Assembly: GCA_009830035.1 (NCBI GenBank)
Contig: SZZY01000010.1
Span: 122,356-186,355, forward strand
Source of the DNA: Pantoea sp. Eser
Lineage (GTDB): Bacteria; Pseudomonadota; Gammaproteobacteria; Enterobacterales; Enterobacteriaceae
Length of the DNA stretch: 64,000 bases
Direction of reading: 5' to 3'
Below the pieces are notes generated by a model. The model saw nothing but the letters and a program-made list of their open reading frames with translations, searched no databases and was not told the origin of the DNA. The first letter of the stretch is position 1. Each line of letters begins with the position of its first letter. The translations under genes and the position numbers were made by a program. Positions 30,751 through 39,578 of this stretch are shown one piece after another.

Positions 30751-30822
30751 CCTGCTGCCAGCCGACAGCGCCGTCCGGTGTGGCGCAAAGAGTCACGTTG
30801 ACACTTATACAGGTAAACTGAA

Positions 30823-30842
30823 GCTGCTTTATAAAAAGCAGC
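30823..30842. terminator. Small hairpin, possible terminator
   Basis: GCTGCTTT-ATAA-AAAGCAGC is a perfect 8-bp stem with a 4-base loop. Flanking A/T runs are short, so termination is only possible. Confidence 0.4.
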
Positions 30843-31013
30843 AAAATTAATGGCTTATTTGATCAGAGTAATCTGTTTCTGACAGGATAATTTCTTATCA
30901 GGTTGTATGCTTGAAGCGGTTAAACCCGTTTACATCCACCTGATTTGGGGAATCTGTGATAATAAAAAAAGAAGAAAGTCAGATCGCATACTGAAGATGG
31001 ACTGCTGGCACTG

Positions 31014-31610
31014 GTGCTGGCCACCACCGCGGGCATCCTTAACGCCACGGCGTTGGGCGCGTTCGGTTTTTTTCCGTCGCACATGACCGGTAACACCTCA
31101 CAGATATCCACCGAAGTCACCACCAGCGACCTGCACACGTTGTTGTTCCTGCTGGCGCTGATTACCGCCTTTGTCATGGGCTGTACCGTCGCCCTGACCG
31201 CGGCATCTATCTTTGAAACCATGTTCTATACGCCACGCTTTAACGGCGAAGTACTGGTGATGCTCGGTTTCCTGATGGGAATTCATAATGCCACCTCCAC
31301 CCAGCTGTCGAACGGACGCGTCAGATCCACCCATATTACCGGTACCTTAACCGATGCCGGTATCGCGCTGGGATCGTGGTTGTCCTCGCATGTTTCGCAC
31401 GATGAAAGCGCCGATCGCCGTTTCTTCCAGAAGGTGCTGCATACCCACCTGACCACGGTGTTTTCATTCCTGGTCGGCTGTATTGCCGGTCTGCTGCTGT
31501 TCAAAACCCACGGCTTCAACGCCATGATCGGTTTAGGGCTGTTTCTGATGCTGGTGGCGCTGACCGCCATTGCCGTCACCGTGCAGCGTAGCCGCAGAAG
31601 CTTCTACTGA
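31014..31610 (+). CDS. YoaK/DUF1275-family membrane protein
   Basis: About 198 residues, with six predicted membrane segments: LATTAGILNATALGAFGFF, then the family motif SHMTGNTSQ, LLFLLALITAFVMGCTVAL, MLGFLMGIHNATSTQLSNG, VFSFLVGCIAGLLLFKTHGF, and the end RSRRSFY. The natural N-terminus probably began at GTG 30957 (IIKKEES) and is separated from EDGLLALVL by a one-base shift near 30990. GTG 31014 therefore starts inside helix 1. Function of the family is unknown. Borderline between gene and pseudogene. Confidence 0.7.
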   Translation: MLATTAGILNATALGAFGFFPSHMTGNTSQISTEVTTSDLHTLLFLLALITAFVMGCTVALTAASIFETMFYTPRFNGEVLVMLGFLMGIHNATSTQLSNGRVRSTHITGTLTDAGIALGSWLSSHVSHDESADRRFFQKVLHTHLTTVFSFLVGCIAGLLLFKTHGFNAMIGLGLFLMLVALTAIAVTVQRSRRSFY

Positions 31611-31656
31611 TCGGTGTTTACCGCGGCCCGATGCCAGCACGGCATCGGGCCGGGGC

Positions 31657-32362
31657 TTACTGCTGGGTGCGGGTTGGCCGCACCACAATCTCATTCACGT
31701 CCACCTCCTCCGGCTGTTCAATGGCGTATCGTACCGCGCGACCAATGGCCTCCGGTTGCAGGGCGATGGCCCGATACTGCTGCATTGCCTGCGCCGCGGT
31801 CGGGTCAGTAATGGTCGCCGCCAGTTCACTTTCGACGACGCCAGGGTGCACACAGGTGACCCGAAGCTGACTGTTCTCCTGTCGTAACCCGTCTGAAATC
31901 GCCCGCACCGCAAACTTGGTGGAGCAATAGACCGCCGCAGTCGGAGATACCGCCAGTGCGCCAATCGAGGCGATGTTGATGATATGGCCGGATTGCCGGG
32001 CCAGCATCGGCGGCAGCACGGCGGCAATGCCGTACAGCACTCCCTTGATGTTGACATCGATCATCTGATCCCACTCGTCGACCCGCAGCGATGCCATCGG
32101 CGATAGCGGCATGATGCCGGCGTTATTGATCATCACATCGACCCGACCCCACTGCGCCGGTGCGAACCCGACAAAGTCCGCCAGCTGATCGCGCTGCGTG
32201 ACGTCCAGCGCCATTAAACCGCGGTTCTTCGGCCAGCGCGTTAAGCCGCTCTTCACGCCGGGCACCGAGCAGCAACGTCGCACCGGTTTTCGCCAGTTCA
32301 CGGGCGATGTCCGCACCAATGCCGCTGGAGGCACCATAAATATAATCCTCCCACTGCTTCAT
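31657..32362 (-). pseudogene. SDR oxidoreductase, N-terminus damaged
   Basis: ATG 32362 opens MKQWEDYI and then [20 protein letters not shown] in one frame. A shift near 32225 leads to [34 protein letters not shown], the Ser and Tyr-Lys site NIASIGALAVSPTAAVYCST, and VHPGVVESELAATI. It ends TRTQQ at 31657. A few residues before GASSGIG are also lost, so the cofactor site is damaged. Divergent from the truncated LysR gene. Confidence 0.85.
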
Positions 32363-32385
32363 AGACTGGTAACTAAAACTAACCA

Positions 32386-32913
32386 ATGACTGCTGATAAA
32401 AATGCGCTGGAAGTGTTTGTCATCGTGGCGCAGACGCGTAATTTTCGTCTGGCGGCCGAACAGCTGGGCGTCACCCGTTCAGCAATCAGTCAGACCCTGC
32501 GACGACTGGAGGATCGGCTCAACCTGTCACTGATGCAGCGCACCACCCGCACCATTCAACTGACCGAAGCGGGACAACGGCTGTATGCTGAGGTGGCACC
32601 GGCGATTAATCAGCTGAACCGGGCCATTACCGATATCGCTGAGCTGGCCGCTGAGCAGGGGCGTGAATTTGATGTGGCAGTCAATCCGCAGCTCACCACC
32701 AATGATATGGGCGTGATGATTCGTACCGCCTGCGCCGGTGGTGGGATCAGCTTCGGCACGGAAGAGACATTTCAGCCCTACATTGTGCGCGGGGAACTGG
32801 TGACAGTGCTGGACGCGTGGTTGCCGACCTTTGCGGGATTTTATCTCTACTTTCCCAGCCGGAAAAACTTCGCACCCAAGTTACGGGCGCTAATCGATCA
32901 CGTGAAGCTGTAG
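32386..32913 (+). CDS. LysR-type regulator with most of the effector domain deleted in frame
   Basis: A 175-residue open frame where relatives have about 300. The helix-turn-helix is intact ([20 protein letters not shown], then [20 protein letters not shown]). After [13 protein letters not shown] the chain jumps to the last part of the effector domain ([38 protein letters not shown]). About 120 residues of the ligand pocket are absent without loss of frame. It may still bind DNA but should not respond to an inducer. Divergent from an SDR pseudogene. Confidence 0.75.
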   Translation: MTADKNALEVFVIVAQTRNFRLAAEQLGVTRSAISQTLRRLEDRLNLSLMQRTTRTIQLTEAGQRLYAEVAPAINQLNRAITDIAELAAEQGREFDVAVNPQLTTNDMGVMIRTACAGGGISFGTEETFQPYIVRGELVTVLDAWLPTFAGFYLYFPSRKNFAPKLRALIDHVKL

Positions 32914-33139
32914 TGCCTGGCGGTAGCTGCGGCAAAGCTAAGTGGTCATGTTGTAGCGGGTGATAATGTTGATTTTTGAGTAAGGCGCCAGTGGCTCCGA
33001 TGCAGGCAGAAAGCCGTGAAATTCCAGCAGCGTTCTGAAGGCATGCTGAGCATCAAGCTGTAAATTATGTTCGATCAGCGCATCAATTTTGCCCGCCTGC
33101 ATCAATGCGCGATTTTCGCGATCCAAATCGTGACCGATA

Positions 33140-33155
33140 AAAGCGTCAAAGCGTC
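33140..33155 (+). repeat. 8-bp tandem duplication AAAGCGTC x2 in the LacI gene
   Basis: Direct duplication that by itself shifts the reading frame. Removing one copy restores IDAFIGHDLDRENRALMQAG. Confidence 0.85.
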
Positions 33156-33292
33156 AATTGGTCGATTTTTCTCTTCAAAGGCGCGCAGGATGACTGGATT
33201 ACCGACACCGACGGTGTAGACCGCATCTGTTTCGGGATGGGCCTGTAAAAATTGCTTAAGCGACTGATACATCAATGGGTCAATGCCGTAAC

Positions 33293-33322
33293 GTAACCTC
33301 CCGCCACGTAACCTCCCGCCAC
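33293..33322 (+). repeat. 15-bp tandem duplication in the LacI gene
   Basis: GTAACCTCCCGCCAC occurs twice in direct succession. The unit is a multiple of three and would add five residues. Confidence 0.95.
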
Positions 33323-33972
33323 CACACTGACCCGATGCTGTGGCGCAAACTGCTGCATCGCACGTTCAAAACCTCAATGCGCTCCTGCTCACCGATAAAG
33401 TCTTTACTGCCGGTAATCGCCACGATGTGCGATTGCGCCGATCGCAGCCATTTTGTCATTAAGAAGGCGGCGACTTTACCGGCATCAAAATTATCCATAC
33501 CAATGTAGCGCAGGCGCGTACTGGTCGGCAGATCGCTCATTACCGTCACCACCGGTATCCGCTGCTTAAGCAGCATGTCGATAGTCGGATTCAGCAGGTC
33601 AGAATGGGCCGCCTTGAGAATGATGCCGTGGCTGTGCAGCGTGCTTTTACTTAACAGCGCGTTAATCTCCCCGGCCGTTAACGTCTCGCTGAAGTGAAAG
33701 CGCAGCTGGAGCTTAAAGCTGGCTATCTGACTGCTGAACGCCTCCCGCACCAGCTCACGAAAGCGATCGGGCGTGTGCATGATGACATCGAAGTAGAGCG
33801 TTCTGCCTTTTGCCAGCGCGGTTTTCTGTAGCAGCTCAAGGTCAGCAATCGCCTGGCGGATACGATGCTGGGTTTGAGCATGCACCCGGCCACGCTGATA
33901 CAGCGCCCGGTCAATCGTCGCCAGGCTTAAGCCGGACTGGGCAGCAATCTGTTTTAAGGTGAACTTAGCCAT

Positions 33973-34421
33973 ACGTCACTCTTCAGGCGGGAAAATAATC
34001 TTAGTTTTATCACACTGCTGGCGCTAAACCGCATCGCTTTGCCTGCCGGGATAGGTTCACCGGCGTGCTGGCAGGTCAGATAAGGGAGCCGGCGGTTGGG
34101 CAGGTACGGGTTGCTGGACAAAAATGCATCAGACGATACCGATAAAGCATCCGTCAGCCACCCGGTCTCATGTGGCAGCGCCGATATGTTTCACAATATG
34201 AATATATTTAACCGGCTGCTTCAGGGCGGGATAAATATACTGCAGCAGTTCCCACGCGATATCTGGCGGTTATATCTTTGCCGTAACCCCGGTGACGAAG
34301 ACGAAATAGTACCAGATATTATTCTGATTCAGTATGAATAATAACCTTTTTTTCCGCTTCGCTTATATTTTCCTGAAATGGGCACTTTTGTTTTTTGCCG
34401 TTCAACGGTGTTAAACTGTAT
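33973..34421. other. Gap upstream of the YmgB-like gene
   Basis: No family-like frame. A short plus-strand frame at 34096-34341 has no ribosome site or recognisable domain. It becomes AT-rich towards 34420, as a promoter region would. Confidence 0.4.
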
Positions 34422-34640
34422 ATGCATACACCGTCTGGAAATCGTGTGAAGTACGATGAAGAAAAAGATATTCGCGCGGTGGTTGGCGCAATTGTCAGCG
34501 ATCTGATCAAGACAGGGCAGCCTGTTCATTTTCATGATATTACCGACGCGCTGTTTCGCCTCAGCGAAGAGACGCGTGATAGCCGGCTGAAAGCGCTATG
34601 CCATGAAGCGATCGGCTTTTTTACCCGCAAGATGCACTAA
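34422..34640 (+). CDS. YmgB/AriR-family small connector protein
   Basis: 72 residues: EEKDIRAVVGAIVSDLIKTG then VHFHDITDALFRLSEETRDS and LKALCHEAIGFFTRKM. This is the two-helix YmgB (DUF2526/AriR) pattern of E. coli AriR/YmgB. The start could be ATG 34422 or GTG 34446, which has GGA spaced before it; a TTG at 34395 is also in frame. YmgB-family proteins act on the Rcs phosphorelay and biofilm and acid-resistance genes. It stands alone on the plus strand, about 1.1 kb from a broken ycgZ-ymgA-ariR-like set on the other strand. Confidence 0.65.
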   Translation: MHTPSGNRVKYDEEKDIRAVVGAIVSDLIKTGQPVHFHDITDALFRLSEETRDSRLKALCHEAIGFFTRKMH

Positions 34641-35329
34641 GGCCAGTGGCGTTGAAAATAAACGCCCGCCTTGCTCAAACCTTTATTTTATTTATCCACC
34701 CTGGGCAGCACGGATTTTTCCGTGGACTTTGCTTAGGTGTAGAACGGCGGCGCTTAATAATTACGGTTGTCAGCGGAGAATTATTCAGTGTGTCTGTCGG
34801 GACGATTATTATTATCCGGACAACACCCGCGCCTCTGAAAAAGCATCGTGACTTGCAAGACCCTCCCTTACCAGATAAGACTATTCTTACTAAATGGGGA
34901 GGGCGTGATAAGTCGGTTATTACAGGCCAATGGCGTCAGTAATGGGTTAAGGTCCCAACGATCGTTTTCGGGCCTGGCCAGAGATATTAGCTGGACGTTA
35001 ATTACGGTCTGGCGCGGCACTAGAAATCAGCGTTCAGGCTCGACTCAGGGTTCAGGTGGCAATCATGCCCGTCAATGCCCGAGTGGGGACTGGCATGCTG
35101 CGCCCGGCATCAGCCTGGCGACAACGGCAGAACAGTGAAAATGTTTCATTGCCGGGCGCAACGCGTTATAAAGATTCTTCGCCGAGGTAAACCCTGAACG
35201 GCCTGCAGTCGGGCTGTTGACGCTGCGAGACGAAACGAGACGAAATTACGCTGCATCACCTGCCTGTTAAGCAACAGCAGGTGGATTAACCGGGGTCAGC
35301 GCAATTTAAGGATATGACCATGATCTTTT
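34641..35329. other. Gap without recognisable gene
   Basis: Frames are short and cut by many stops, with no domain recognised. A short duplication (GAGACGAAAC twice near 35227) is the only repeat noticed. Confidence 0.45.
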
Positions 35330-35620
35330 CGGAAGTTGAAACACACTATATCAGCAGCAATTCAGGACAGTCGGCTGGTGCGATACGATGTTATTAAGAT
35401 CGATGATGATACTTTTGTGGTGAAAGTGATTGATAAAAAAGCACATAATAACACTCAGCGTGACTATTTCACTGAAATTGCGACCTTGATCATTACCCGT
35501 GATGACTTCAATCTGGAAAACAATATTGGCTCAGCTTCGGTGGTCAGAAACCGTATGCCGACGACCTTCAATGGTCATGTGCTGGTGAAATGTCAGCAGC
35601 ATCGGGATTCACTGGATTAA
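35322..35620 (+). pseudogene. Unknown small protein, possibly N-terminally frameshifted
   Basis: ATG 35322 (GATATGACC before it) gives MIFSEVETHYISSNS and then stops. The overlapping frame runs SRLVRYDVIKIDDDTFVVKV, TQRDYFTEIATLIITRDDFN to TAA 35618. A one-base shift near 35340 would join them into a protein of about 99 residues. The alternating beta-type pattern looks coding, but I know no family for it. It lies among YmgB-type regulators. Confidence 0.4.
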
Positions 35621-35727
35621 CGGCTGTATTGGCTGACGATAAGGGTTTTCTTCGGAGTGTCTGGCTGGCAGACAGACTGAGCAAGGCGGGTGAGGGGAGA
35701 CCGTATTATCGTTGATGCCGGCTGGAT

Positions 35728-35763
35728 CTTCCTGCGCAATCATAACGTTGACTGCGCAGGAAG
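35728..35763. terminator. Hairpin downstream of ariR
   Basis: CTTCCTGCGCA and TGCGCAGGAAG form a perfect 11-bp stem around a 14-base loop, seven bases past the ariR stop codon. No T-run follows, so terminator function is uncertain. Confidence 0.45.
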
Positions 35764-35769
35764 CACGCA

Positions 35770-36024
35770 TCAGATACCGGCGTCGTCCGGCGTGCGGCCA
35801 ACAACGATTTCCAGCGTTTTGCGTAACACATCCAGCTTAACCATGTCTGAAGTACTCTCCAGCTCGGCGATCAGATAAAGGATGATGGCTTTATTAGTTA
35901 CGCGTCCCTGGTCGGCCACGATATTTCGGATGATCCCGCCCAGTTATTCGGTTTCCGGAGCAAGCTGGTCGCCTGCACTGCGAAAATAGTCAATGAGAGT
36001 TGAATCTGAAGATGAGTGTTGCAT
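35770..36024 (-). pseudogene. ariR: AriR (YmgB) with one in-frame stop
   Basis: A single frame from ATG 36024 to TGA 35770 closely matches E. coli AriR. It reads DYFRSAGDQLAPETE, then TAA 35944-35946, then LGGIIRNIVADQGRVTNKAI, ILYLIAELESTSDMVKLDVL, RKTLEIVVGRTPDD. The length is the expected 84 residues. AriR is a small connector that influences the RcsB pathway, biofilm and acid resistance. Only one substitution disables it. It is the third gene of the minus-strand set ycgZ-ymgA-ariR, the E. coli order. Confidence 0.88.
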
Positions 36025-36193
36025 GTTTTTCTTTCTCTGCGGAAAATTCGGTAGATGCATCGACTGAAGTCAGAATCGAGTGTAGTCGCTGTTACTGTTT
36101 TGCCCAGTGCGACCCGCAAACTTTTTTCTGATAACCCTCAGCGCTTCGTTAACACGTAAATTATGGTAAGAAGTTCCGCAAAAAACGGATCGT

Positions 36194-36488
36194 TTAGTGT
36201 TTTTTTGAACCTTCAGGCGGACCATCATTGTTTAAACGGTGTGAAGCATTCTCACGATCGGCAAGCGTGCTGTTGGCTCGCTTACGCGCCGCGATTATCC
36301 CATTACGCACTTCGGTAATCGCCTTGCGGATCGTCGTCACCTTAGCTTCTTCGTCCGTCTCAGCGGCCATCAGCTCCAGCTGATTGATCATGGCATTGCT
36401 TGACACCGGTTTGTCTGACTTAAGCAATGTCAGTACGGCTTCGCCGATTCATGACATCTGTCAGTTTCTCATCATCACTTCTGTACAT
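36194..36488 (-). pseudogene. ymgA: YmgA-like connector protein, one frameshift
   Basis: ATG 36488 opens MYRSDDEKLTDV. After one extra base near 36440 the chain reads IGEAVLTLLKSDKPVSSNAM, INQLELMAAETDEEAKVTTI, RKAITEVRNG, with a polar tail ending EGSKKH. Its place between ycgZ and ariR, and the pattern of a short helix pair with a charged tail, match E. coli ymgA. The 295-base span is one more than a multiple of three, as expected for a single insertion. Confidence 0.78.
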
Positions 36489-36510
36489 ACTGGTTTCTCT
36501 GATTTACGAA

Positions 36511-36681
36511 TTAATGGCCACGTTGCGGCTCCTGATGTAGAAACAGGCGCCGTTGAAGGGGCGCCTGAAACGGGACAGCAACAATCTCACCCAGCGTCTC
36601 CTGCTGTGGAGGCTTACTGGCTTGATTGAAGTAACCGGCAATGTCGCTGATGGCTTGCGGTGCATGTCCGTTCTGACGCAT
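36511..36681 (-). pseudogene. ycgZ: YcgZ-like connector protein, 3' part damaged
   Basis: ATG 36681 begins MRQNGHAPQAISDIAGYFNQ followed by QQETLGEIV, closely matching the first half of E. coli YcgZ (MHQNS...QQETLGEIV). After that the sequence no longer matches and ends at TAA 36511 after 56 codons, versus 78 in E. coli. First gene of the ycgZ-ymgA-ariR set. In E. coli this operon is repressed by BluR and released by blue light and cold through BluF. Confidence 0.75.
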
Positions 36682-36724
36682 AGTGTTGTCCCCAGATGGT
36701 TAAAATGTATCGCGCTCTGGATGC

Positions 36725-36770
36725 GCAAGTTATACATCTTTAAAAAACTTGTACAGAATTTTGAATTCCC
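36725..36770 (-). promoter_or_regulatory. Putative ycgZ promoter with MerR-type operator
   Basis: AAAACTTGTACAGAATTTT surrounds a TGTACA centre with A- and T-runs on either side, resembling the TTGTACA elements of MlrA/BluR-type MerR regulators. A TATAAC -10-like box follows on the minus strand, upstream of the ycgZ ATG. BluR control is known for the E. coli operon; here it is an inference from this motif. Confidence 0.35.
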
Positions 36771-36883
36771 GGGACGATTTTTTTGTGCAAAAAAATGCTA
36801 TGATTTATTAATCAGTCTGTTACGGAGAGTTTACTGCGGGGTTAAAACGGTGTTCTGGCGGCTTTTTCAGCGTTTAACGAATC

Positions 36884-36910
36884 CGGCCTGTACAACACCT
36901 GCACAGGCCG
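36884..36910. terminator. Hairpin between the YmgA paralogue and ycgZ
   Basis: CGGCCTGT and ACAGGCCG form a perfect 8-bp stem around an 11-base loop, shortly after the ancestral stop of the YmgA-like paralogue on the minus strand. No long T-run. Confidence 0.4.
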
Positions 36911-36937
36911 ACAGTCTGGAAGACTGTGAAGGTCAAC

Positions 36938-37384
36938 CTTTAAATACAATATCATCAGCAGAATCAGTGCTCATTTTGTCAGCGTTCAGCGGCTTCGATA
37001 ACCAGCTGGCCTGCTCAGTGTTACGTGCGCCAATCGTTTTGAAACCCATTAACCATTGTCGTACCTGATGCAGCTGTTCCAGACGGTTTTCATCCACTTC
37101 TGATGCAGATCATCAGCAGAATCAGTGCTCATTTTGTCAGCGTTCAGCGGCTTCGATAACCAGCTGGCCTGCTCAGTGTTACGTGCGCCAATCGTTTTGA
37201 AACCCATTAACCATTGTCGTACCTGATGCAGCTGTTCCAGACGGTTTTCATCCACTTCTGATGCAGACATCGACAGCAATTCACCCATCAGCAATTCTAC
37301 ATTAACCTCCTGACTGTCCTCGATCAGGCTCATTGCTGCTTCGCCAATGATGACATTCGCTTTTTCGTCGCTGGAAAAATACAA
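36938..37384 (-). pseudogene. YmgA/YmgB-family paralogue altered by tandem duplication
   Basis: TTG 37384 preceded by GGGAGG (seven bases away) is a better start than 37441. The chain reads YFSSDEKANVIIGEAAMSLI, EVNVELLMGELLSMSASEVD, RLEQLHQVRQWLMGFKTIG, then a polar tail. Without the duplication the gene would end ADDIVFKG near 36938. With it the frame shifts after SADD and ends at 37049. The family core precedes the duplication, so a product with an altered tail could still fold. An additional paralogue just upstream of ycgZ; E. coli has none in this position. Confidence 0.6.
36951..37266 (+). repeat. Perfect 158-bp tandem duplication
   Basis: 36951-37108 and 37109-37266 are identical base for base as far as I can compare. 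The unit lies inside the YmgA-like paralogue. Because 158 is not a multiple of three, the duplication changes the reading frame of the end of the gene. Complete identity implies a very recent event or an assembly artefact. Confidence 0.95.
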
Positions 37385-37778
37385 ATTATCCTCCCTGGTT
37401 TTGTTGCGGTAAGTAACATTCACTGCATACTGTAGCAGCAAAATTCGCTAGATTTAATTTATACTGACTATCAATAAGTGTCTTTTGATAGCCATGATCC
37501 TGAGTGGTCAGCGTAACGTCCCGCCTAACCGCACATTTTTCACTTTCTCGCCCCGCCTTTATCTCCTTATCCGACGATGAACGAGGATTCTCAAGACAGT
37601 TCTGAGTGTCCGCTATCAACCCGGTATAAAGCATCATTCAGCCGATGTCGCGAATCAACAGAGCAGATGCCCGGGTAAATAACCTAACTGAAACAATGAA
37701 CAACAGCGCTTGTTTACACAACTTCGCATTCCGACGCTGACGTTTAAGAAACTTCACAAATGAAGCCTGTCGCAAAGT

Positions 37779-37811
37779 TATAGCCTGTGCTATAAAAAAT
37801 AGCACAGGCTA
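37779..37811. promoter_or_regulatory. Two MntR-like boxes upstream of sitA
   Basis: TATAGC-CTGT-GCTATA and, five bases on, ATAGC-ACAG-GCTAA. Both share the ATAGC-N4-GCTAT core of the E. coli MntR box. Together they also form a perfect 13-bp hairpin with an A5 loop. The position, about 40-70 bases before the sitA start, fits manganese-dependent repression. MntR control of sit operons is known in Salmonella; here it is inferred from sequence. Confidence 0.65.
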
Positions 37812-37849
37812 ATTATGTTTTAATTTTAATCATCTCTGGAGATCGTGCG

Positions 37850-38764
37850 ATGGCCCCGATAAAAAAAAGCGTAACGCTCATTTTCAGCCTGCTACTCAGC
37901 GCGGTGATGTCCACCAGCAGCTATGCAGCAGAAAAATTTAAGGTCGTTACCACCTTTACGGTGATTGCTGATATGGCAAAAAACGTGGCGGGCGACGCGG
38001 CAGAGGTGACCTCAATTACCAAACCGGGTGCCGAAATTCATGAATATCAGCCGACGCCGGGTGACATCAAACGTGCGCAGGGCGCGCAACTGATTATGTC
38101 GAACGGGCTGAACCTCGAGCTCTGGTTCCAGCGTTTTTATCAACACCTTGAAGGCGTACCAGAAGTGGTGGTGTCGCAGGGCGTCAAACCGATTGGCATT
38201 GGTGAAGGCCTGTATAACGGCAAGCCCAATCCTCATGCTTGGATGTCTCCCGATAATGCACTGATTTACGTCGATAATATCCGGGATGCGCTGGTGAAGT
38301 ACGATCCCACTAAAGCCGAAATCTACCGTCAGAATGCTGCTGCTTATAAGCAAAAAATCACCGCGGCGCTGGCACCGTTGCGCCAGCAGGTGGCCGCGAT
38401 CCCGGAAAATCAGCGCTGGATGGTGACCAGTGAAGGCGCGTTCTCCTATCTGGCGCGCGATCTCGGCATGAAAGAACTTTATCTCTGGCCAATCAACGCC
38501 GATCAGCAAGGTACGCCACAGCAGGTCAGGAAAGTGATCGATCAGGTGAGGAAGCATGTCATCCCGGCGGTCTTCAGTGAAAGTACCGTCTCTGACAAAC
38601 CCGCCCGTCAGGTGGCACGCGAAACCGGCGCTTATTATGGCGGGGTGCTCTATGTCGACTCATTAAGTCAGGCGCAGGGACCGGTGCCGACCTACCTTGA
38701 CCTGCTGCGGGTCACTACCGCGACGCTGGTTAAAGGCATTAATCATGGGAGGAGCGCGCCATGA
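37850..38764 (+). CDS. sitA: SitA, Mn/Fe-binding periplasmic protein
   Basis: Intact 304-residue cluster A-I metal-binding lipocalin-unrelated ABC receptor. The signal peptide VTLIFSLLLSAVMSTSSYAA ends near residue 27. The four expected metal ligands are present: His64 (GAEIHEY), His129 (NPHAWMS), Glu195 (TSEGAF) and Asp270 (YVDSLS), as in SitA/YfeA. It delivers Mn(II) or Fe(II) to the SitCD permease. First gene of a tightly packed operon, overlapping sitB by ATGA, behind a presumed MntR operator. No lesion in any of the four sit genes. Confidence 0.96.
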   Translation: MAPIKKSVTLIFSLLLSAVMSTSSYAAEKFKVVTTFTVIADMAKNVAGDAAEVTSITKPGAEIHEYQPTPGDIKRAQGAQLIMSNGLNLELWFQRFYQHLEGVPEVVVSQGVKPIGIGEGLYNGKPNPHAWMSPDNALIYVDNIRDALVKYDPTKAEIYRQNAAAYKQKITAALAPLRQQVAAIPENQRWMVTSEGAFSYLARDLGMKELYLWPINADQQGTPQQVRKVIDQVRKHVIPAVFSESTVSDKPARQVARETGAYYGGVLYVDSLSQAQGPVPTYLDLLRVTTATLVKGINHGRSAP

Positions 38765-39576
38765 GCGACACTATCGTGGTTTCCGACGTGAATGTCACCT
38801 ACCGAAACGGCCACACGGCGCTGCGTGATGCCAGCTTCAGCATTCCCGGCGGCTCAATCGCCGCGCTGATCGGCGTGAACGGATCGGGCAAATCGACCCT
38901 GTTTAAAGCGCTAATGGGCTTTGTCCGGCTCTCCGCCGGCACGATTTCGGTGCTGGGTATGCCGACCCGTCAGGCGCTGCGCCAGAGCCTGGTGGCTTAT
39001 GTTGCCCAGTCCGAAGAAGTTGACTGGTCTTTTCCGGTGCTGGTGGAGGATGTGGTGATGATGGGCCGCTACGGCCACATGGGCCTGTTACGTCGGCCTA
39101 AACGCCACGACCGCGACATCGTTGATGAGGCGCTGGCGCGGGTCGATATACTGGCGTATCGCCAGCGACAGATCGGCGAGCTTTCCGGCGGGCAGAAGAA
39201 ACGGGTTTTCCTGGCACGGGCGATTGCCCAACAGGGCAGGGTGCTGCTGCTGGATGAGCCGTTTACCGGCGTTGACGTCCAGACCGAGGCGAAAATTATT
39301 GCCCTGCTCGGCGAACTGCGTGATGAAGGTAAAACCATGCTGGTCTCGACCCATAACCTCGGGTCGGTCACCGAATTCTGTGACTACACCGTGATGGTCA
39401 AGGGCACCATCCTCGCCAGCGGTCCGACCCGCATTACCTTTACCACTGCCAACCTTGAGCGGGCATTTAGCGGCGTGCTGCGCCACGTGGCGGTCAACTG
39501 GCTGGACGATCAGATCATTACCGATGATGAACGTCCGTTTATCGCGCCGAGCACCTCGCTTCACGACGGGAACTGA
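38761..39576 (+). CDS. sitB: SitB, ATPase of the Mn/Fe importer
   Basis: Intact 271-residue ABC ATPase. Walker A is GVNGSGKST (about residue 39), the Q-loop YVAQSEEVDWSF, the signature LSGGQKKRV, Walker B VLLLDEP, and the switch His is in VSTHNLG. It overlaps sitA by four bases and ends two bases before sitC, consistent with translational coupling. It powers import by the SitC-SitD membrane pair. Confidence 0.96.
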   Translation: MSDTIVVSDVNVTYRNGHTALRDASFSIPGGSIAALIGVNGSGKSTLFKALMGFVRLSAGTISVLGMPTRQALRQSLVAYVAQSEEVDWSFPVLVEDVVMMGRYGHMGLLRRPKRHDRDIVDEALARVDILAYRQRQIGELSGGQKKRVFLARAIAQQGRVLLLDEPFTGVDVQTEAKIIALLGELRDEGKTMLVSTHNLGSVTEFCDYTVMVKGTILASGPTRITFTTANLERAFSGVLRHVAVNWLDDQIITDDERPFIAPSTSLHDGN

Positions 39577-39578
39577 CC

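Larger units (their letters stand above)
32938..33972 (-). pseudogene. LacI-family sugar-type repressor broken by small duplications
   Basis: ATG 33972 starts a standard LacI headpiece (FTLKQIAAQSGLSLATIDRA, LYQRGRVHAQTQHRI). The periplasmic-binding-like domain follows (SHGIILKAAHSDLLNPTIDM, RLRYIGMDNFDAGKVAAFLM, AQSHIVAITGSKDFIGEQER). The frame shifts near 33370, continues PQHRVSVVAGGY with a 15-bp duplication, then shifts at an 8-bp duplication. The natural end FHGFLPASEPLAPYSK follows to 32938. It would be about 345 residues. No adjacent sugar operon remains to name the ligand. Confidence 0.85.

Noticed and set aside
36553..37068. Plus-strand 171-codon frame across the ycgZ region.
   Set aside because: It is the reverse of the ycgZ and YmgA-like frames, which have clear family motifs.
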